64,000 bases of DNA. Origin: Micromonospora parva (GTDB taxonomy: Bacteria; Actinomycetota; Actinomycetes; Mycobacteriales; Micromonosporaceae). Each line of letters opens with the position of its first letter. Position 1 is the stretch's first letter. The stretch spans positions 1 to 64,000 of the forward strand of contig NZ_JNZS01000009.1 of NCBI RefSeq assembly GCF_000718515.1, written 5' to 3'. Below are positions 60,897 to 64,000 of this stretch, one piece after another. The translations under genes and the position numbers were made by a program. Below the pieces are notes generated by a model. The model was not told where the DNA came from, did not search any database, and worked only from the letters and a program-made list of their open reading frames with translations.

Positions 60897-61244
60897 GTGT
60901 TGCTTCCTGTGTTCGGACCCCAGGTTCCCACCGTGCCCGTGACCGAGATCGCCGACGAGACCTACCTGCTGGACGTGCGGGAGGACGACGAGTGGGCGGC
61001 CGGCCACGCCCCCACCGCCCACCACCTGCCGATGATGCAACTGCCGGCCCGACTGGCCGAGGTGCCCACCGACCGGGAGGTGGCCGTCGTCTGCCGCTCC
61101 GGCGGGCGCTCCGCCCAGGTCGTCGCCTACCTGATCAACAACGGCTGGGAGCAGGTGCGCAACGCCGACGGCGGGATGCGCCAGTGGGCCGCGGTCGGCC
61201 GACCTGTGGTCGACGCGAACGGGCAGCCCGGCCAGGTCATCTGA
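60897..61244 (+). CDS. Rhodanese-like single-domain protein
   Basis: The 115-residue protein carries YLLDVREDDEWAAGHAPTAHHLPM and the active-site loop VVCRSGGRSAQV with the persulfide-forming Cys, then YLINNGWEQVRNADGGMRQWAAVGRPVV. It moves sulfane sulfur, probably in the cytoplasm. The GTG at 60897 has GAGGATCT upstream; a GTG four codons later is possible. It is 10 bp from the glycerophosphodiesterase and probably co-transcribed. Confidence 0.93.
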   Translation: MLLPVFGPQVPTVPVTEIADETYLLDVREDDEWAAGHAPTAHHLPMMQLPARLAEVPTDREVAVVCRSGGRSAQVVAYLINNGWEQVRNADGGMRQWAAVGRPVVDANGQPGQVI

Positions 61245-61254
61245 GGCCGGCGCA

Positions 61255-62043
61255 ATGGGCGGGCCACTGGTCTTCGCGCACCGCGGCGCCTCGTTCGACC
61301 TACCCGAGCACACCCTCGCCGCGTACCTGCGCGCCCTCGACGAGGGTGCCGACGGCCTGGAGTGCGACGTCCGGCTGACCCGGGACGGGCACCTGGTCTG
61401 CGTGCACGACCGACGACTCGACCGCACCAGCAACGGCCGCGGTCTGGTCAGCGCGCGCACGCTCGCCGAACTGGACGCCCTGGACTTCGGCTCGTGGCAC
61501 CCCGGCAGCGCGCCGGACGGCGACCTGCCACCGGACGAGTCGCACACCCGGCTGCTGACCCTGGCCCGACTCCTGGACGCGGTGCTCGCCGCCGGCCGGC
61601 CGGTCCGGCTGCTGGTCGAGACGAAACACCCGTCCCGTTACGGCTCGAACGTGGAACGGCGACTGGTCAACCTGTTACGCCGGTACGGGCTGGCCGACCC
61701 GACACCGGACGATCCGGTGCAGGTCACCGTCATGTCGTTCTCCCCGTTGGCGGTCCGTCGGGTGCGCGAGCTGGCCCCGACGCTGCCCACCGTGCTGTTG
61801 CTGGAGGTGTTGCCGCGCTGGTTGCGGTTGGGTCGGCTGCCGTTCGGCACCCGGATCGCCGGGCCGGGCATCAGCCTGGTCCGGGCCCGCCCGCAGCTGC
61901 TGCCCGCACTGCGCGCGGCCGGCAACCAGGTGTACGTCTGGACTGTCAACGAACCGGCCGACCTGGAGTTGGTGCTGACCGCCGGGGTGGACGGGGTCAT
62001 CACCGACCGGCCGGCGTACGCCCTCGCCCGGCTGGACCGCTGA
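61255..62043 (+). CDS. Glycerophosphodiester phosphodiesterase
   Basis: The 262-residue TIM-barrel protein has the GDPD signatures: FAHRGASFDLPEHTLAAY (catalytic His9), GADGLECDVRLTRDGHLVCVHDRRLDRTSNG with metal residues Glu and Asp and the second catalytic His, LLVETKHP, and C-terminal VYVWTVNEPADLELVLTAGVDGVITDRP. There is no signal peptide, so it is cytoplasmic. It releases glycerol 3-phosphate from deacylated phospholipids. Length is standard. Confidence 0.95.
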   Translation: MGGPLVFAHRGASFDLPEHTLAAYLRALDEGADGLECDVRLTRDGHLVCVHDRRLDRTSNGRGLVSARTLAELDALDFGSWHPGSAPDGDLPPDESHTRLLTLARLLDAVLAAGRPVRLLVETKHPSRYGSNVERRLVNLLRRYGLADPTPDDPVQVTVMSFSPLAVRRVRELAPTLPTVLLLEVLPRWLRLGRLPFGTRIAGPGISLVRARPQLLPALRAAGNQVYVWTVNEPADLELVLTAGVDGVITDRPAYALARLDR

Positions 62044-62098
62044 GCCGATCGGCCGGGCGGGGGTGCCCAAAACCGGGACGGCGGGGCAGACTCGGCAC

Positions 62099-63553
62099 AT
62101 GCCGGAGCGTATCGATTTCCCCGCTCTCATCGCCGGCCACACCGTCGTGATCGAGATGATCAACTCTGGGGACGCGGGCCTGCCGGTCCTCACCCAGCTG
62201 CTCCGGGTGGCCCAGCCGGCGCTCGGCGCGACCGGGATGGCGTTCGTCGAGTTCGGTCCGACAGGTGGCCGGGTGATCGCCGCTACCGGCGTGGCCGAAT
62301 GGGCCCTCGGCCGACCACTGGCTGTCGACGACCCGGACACCGTCTGCCTGCTCGCCGGGCCACGGGTGCGCCAGGTGCGGGTGGGTGACCTCAACGGCAA
62401 GCTCGCCGGCGAACTGGCCGGCAGTGGCCTGCGTCGGATGGTGGTCTCCCGGGCCGAGATCGGCGGCCACACCGTCGGCAGCCTGCACGCGCTCTATCCC
62501 GGCGACGACGAGCCGGGCCCCGAGCAGCAGGGGGTGGTCGGCTACCTCGCGTCCTGCGTCGGGCACATGTACGGCGACCAGAGTGGCCTGCCGGTGCACG
62601 GTGACGGCCCGGTGGTGGCCGCCCTCGCCGACGGGCTGGCCGTCGTCGACCGGGACGGGCACGTCCGGCTCTGGAACCCGGCCGCCGCCCAGGTCACCGG
62701 CCGGACGGTCGAGCAGGCGCTGAACCACCCGTTGCCGTTCCCGCTGCCGCCCTCCGGGCAGGTTCGCGACCACCGACTGCCGGACGGCCGCTGGCTGCGG
62801 ATCACCTCCGGCGAGCTGCCCGGGCCGGGCACGTTGCGGGTGGTCACCTTCCGCGACATCACCGACCAGCAGCGCCGCGATCACGACCGGGAGCTGTTCG
62901 TCGCGGTGACCAGCCACGAGCTGCGCACCCCGGTAACGGTGATCAAGGGCTACGCGGACACCCTCACCGACCACTGGGAGTCGCTGACCGACGTCGACCG
63001 CCGGCAGGCCGCCCGGGTGATCGGGCAACGCGCCAACGAGCTGGCCCGGCTGGTCGACCGGCTGCTCAGCTCTGCGGCGGAGGTGGGGCCGGGCGACGAC
63101 CCGCCCACCCCGTTCGACCTCGCCGAGGCGCTGCGTTCCGCCGTCGTGGACCTGCCGGCGGAGCTGCGCCGCCGGCTGGTGCTCCGCCTCCCCGGCGATC
63201 TGCCCAAGGCCCTCGGTCACCGGCCCAGCCTGGCCACCGTGCTCACCGAGTTGACGACCAACGCCGGTAAGTACTCGGCACCGGACTCACCCATCGAGAT
63301 CACCGCCTCGGTCGACGGGCAACTGGTCGCGTTCCGGGTCAGCGACCAGGGCATCGGCATCCGACCCGAGCACGTGGAACGGGCCTTCGACAGGTTCTGG
63401 CAGGGCGAGTCCGGTGACCGTCGCGGCTACCCGGGTGCCGGGCTCGGCCTCTATCTCGTCCGCCGGATCGTTGAACAGCAGAATGGATGGGTATCCCTAC
63501 GTCCGAGGAACGGCGGCGGTACGGTCGCAGAGGTGCGGCTACCACGCGGTTGA
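62099..63553 (+). CDS. Soluble GAF/PAS sensor histidine kinase
   Basis: The product has 484 residues from ATG 62099. An N-terminal GAF-like domain (about 15-160), a PAS domain (about 168-258: ALADGLAVVDRDGHVRLWNPAAAQVTGRTVEQAL...FRDITDQQRRD), the H box VTSHELRTPVTVIKGYADTL (His273) and an HATPase domain with DQGIGIRPEHVERAFDRFWQGESG and GAGLGLYLVRRI are seen. There are no transmembrane helices, so it senses a cytoplasmic signal. No response regulator is adjacent; the next gene is an RsbW-like ATPase. It is an orphan kinase within the window. Confidence 0.93.
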   Translation: MPERIDFPALIAGHTVVIEMINSGDAGLPVLTQLLRVAQPALGATGMAFVEFGPTGGRVIAATGVAEWALGRPLAVDDPDTVCLLAGPRVRQVRVGDLNGKLAGELAGSGLRRMVVSRAEIGGHTVGSLHALYPGDDEPGPEQQGVVGYLASCVGHMYGDQSGLPVHGDGPVVAALADGLAVVDRDGHVRLWNPAAAQVTGRTVEQALNHPLPFPLPPSGQVRDHRLPDGRWLRITSGELPGPGTLRVVTFRDITDQQRRDHDRELFVAVTSHELRTPVTVIKGYADTLTDHWESLTDVDRRQAARVIGQRANELARLVDRLLSSAAEVGPGDDPPTPFDLAEALRSAVVDLPAELRRRLVLRLPGDLPKALGHRPSLATVLTELTTNAGKYSAPDSPIEITASVDGQLVAFRVSDQGIGIRPEHVERAFDRFWQGESGDRRGYPGAGLGLYLVRRIVEQQNGWVSLRPRNGGGTVAEVRLPRG

Positions 63554-63569
63554 CCGAGGGTGGCGCGAC

Positions 63570-64000
63570 GTGGAGGCGACGGTGGCAGCGGCAGCGGTAG
63601 CGAGGGATCAATCCTGGTGTGTGGTGGTTCCCCACCACCCGGGTGGGGCACGGCTGGCCCGACACCGGCTCGCCGCGGAACTGGCCGACGCCGTACCCCC
63701 GGCGCTCCTGGCGGACCTGATCGCGGTGCTCGCGGAACTGGTGGGAAACGCGGTACGGCACGCCAGGCCGCTGCCCGGCGGCGTGATCCGGGTCGCCTGG
63801 CGGCTGCGGCCCTCGGCCGAGGGCGCACTCATCCAGTTGCGGGTCACCGACGGCGGCGGCGCGAACAGCGGGCCCCGACTCCGGACGGCCAGCCCGGACT
63901 CGGCGGACGGGCGCGGGCTGCACATCGTGGCCGGCCTGGCCACCCGCTGGGGCGTCGAACAGGACGGCATGGGCCAGCGCGTCTGGGCGGAGTTCGACCT
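63570..64000 (+). CDS. RsbW/SpoIIAB-like ATP-binding protein (cut by window edge)
   Basis: The first 143 codons of a gene that runs off the right edge, starting GTG 63570 with GAGGG nine bases upstream. The product VEATVAAAAVARDQSW...LARHRLAAELADAVPPALLADLIAVLAELVGNAVRHARPLPGGVIRVAW shows the N box ELVGNAVRHA, then RVTDGGG and GRGLHIVAGLATRWG. This is the HATPase_c_2 fold of anti-sigma-factor kinases and orphan regulatory ATPases common in actinomycetes. It follows the sensor kinase by 16 bp. Its sigma factor or partner is not in the window. Confidence 0.9.
   Translation, partial: MEATVAAAAVARDQSWCVVVPHHPGGARLARHRLAAELADAVPPALLADLIAVLAELVGNAVRHARPLPGGVIRVAWRLRPSAEGALIQLRVTDGGGANSGPRLRTASPDSADGRGLHIVAGLATRWGVEQDGMGQRVWAEFD

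Overview
The window is chromosomal DNA from a very GC-rich actinomycete, most likely a Micromonospora or close relative in the Micromonosporaceae. This rests on the base composition, frequent GTG starts, 4-bp stop/start overlaps, an XRE/DUF397 pair, ricin-lectin exoenzymes, IdeR-type iron boxes, a SoxR regulator and SCO6745-like proteins. No prophage, insertion sequence, CRISPR array or rRNA operon is visible. Species assignment is inference.

Layout. 1-2.6 kb: two secreted lectin-domain genes (one running off the left edge, one an SGNH esterase) with shared LacI-like operators, and the tail of a broken beta-helix gene. 2.9-3.2 kb: tRNA-Arg and tRNA-Ser. 3.3-9.4 kb: EcsC-like protein, CPBP protease, flavohemoglobin, an unusual XRE/peptide-deformylase fusion, and an iron-box-controlled FhuF-like reductase. 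9.4-14.4 kb: membrane protein, methyltransferase, PEBP protein, a lower-GC membrane gene and a second tRNA-Ser. 14.5-17.7 kb: quinone oxidoreductase, SoxR and a split transketolase. 17.7-22.6 kb: GT2 and GT-C glycosyltransferases and a second SGNH/ricin exoenzyme. 22.6-25.4 kb: OmpR-type two-component system with a lipoprotein. 25.5-35 kb: housekeeping and accessory enzymes (phosphotransferase, thiolase, rhomboid, cyclophilin, CorA, aminotransferase, CBS protein).

35-45 kb holds a Nudix/SCO6745 pair, then a tight three-gene unit (cytidylyltransferase-like, glycerol-1-phosphate-dehydrogenase-like, CDP-alcohol phosphotransferase) that could make and use a CDP-activated alcohol. A GT4, an Fpg/Nei glycosylase and a polyprenyl glycosylphosphotransferase follow. 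A LytS/LytTR two-component system lies upstream of two paralogous modules of small membrane protein plus sodium/solute symporter (46.6-48.7 and 53.9-55.9 kb). Between those modules are an ABC exporter, an XRE/DUF397 pair and a fused flavin reductase. The right end carries a UDP-glucuronate-decarboxylase-like epimerase, three tandem LytR-CpsA-Psr ligases, a rhodanese, a glycerophosphodiesterase, a PAS histidine kinase and an RsbW-like ATPase cut by the edge.

Cell-envelope glycopolymer functions recur: sugar-nucleotide epimerase, initiating phosphoglycosyltransferase, GT2/GT4/GT-C enzymes and LCP ligases. Candidate non-coding signals include a cluster of four DnaA-box-like nonamers (46.5 kb), a near-consensus parS (53.2 kb), two Crp-like sites, tandem iron boxes, a SoxR-type palindrome and two copies of a dispersed palindromic element. 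All functions are read from sequence motifs by eye; no database search was possible.
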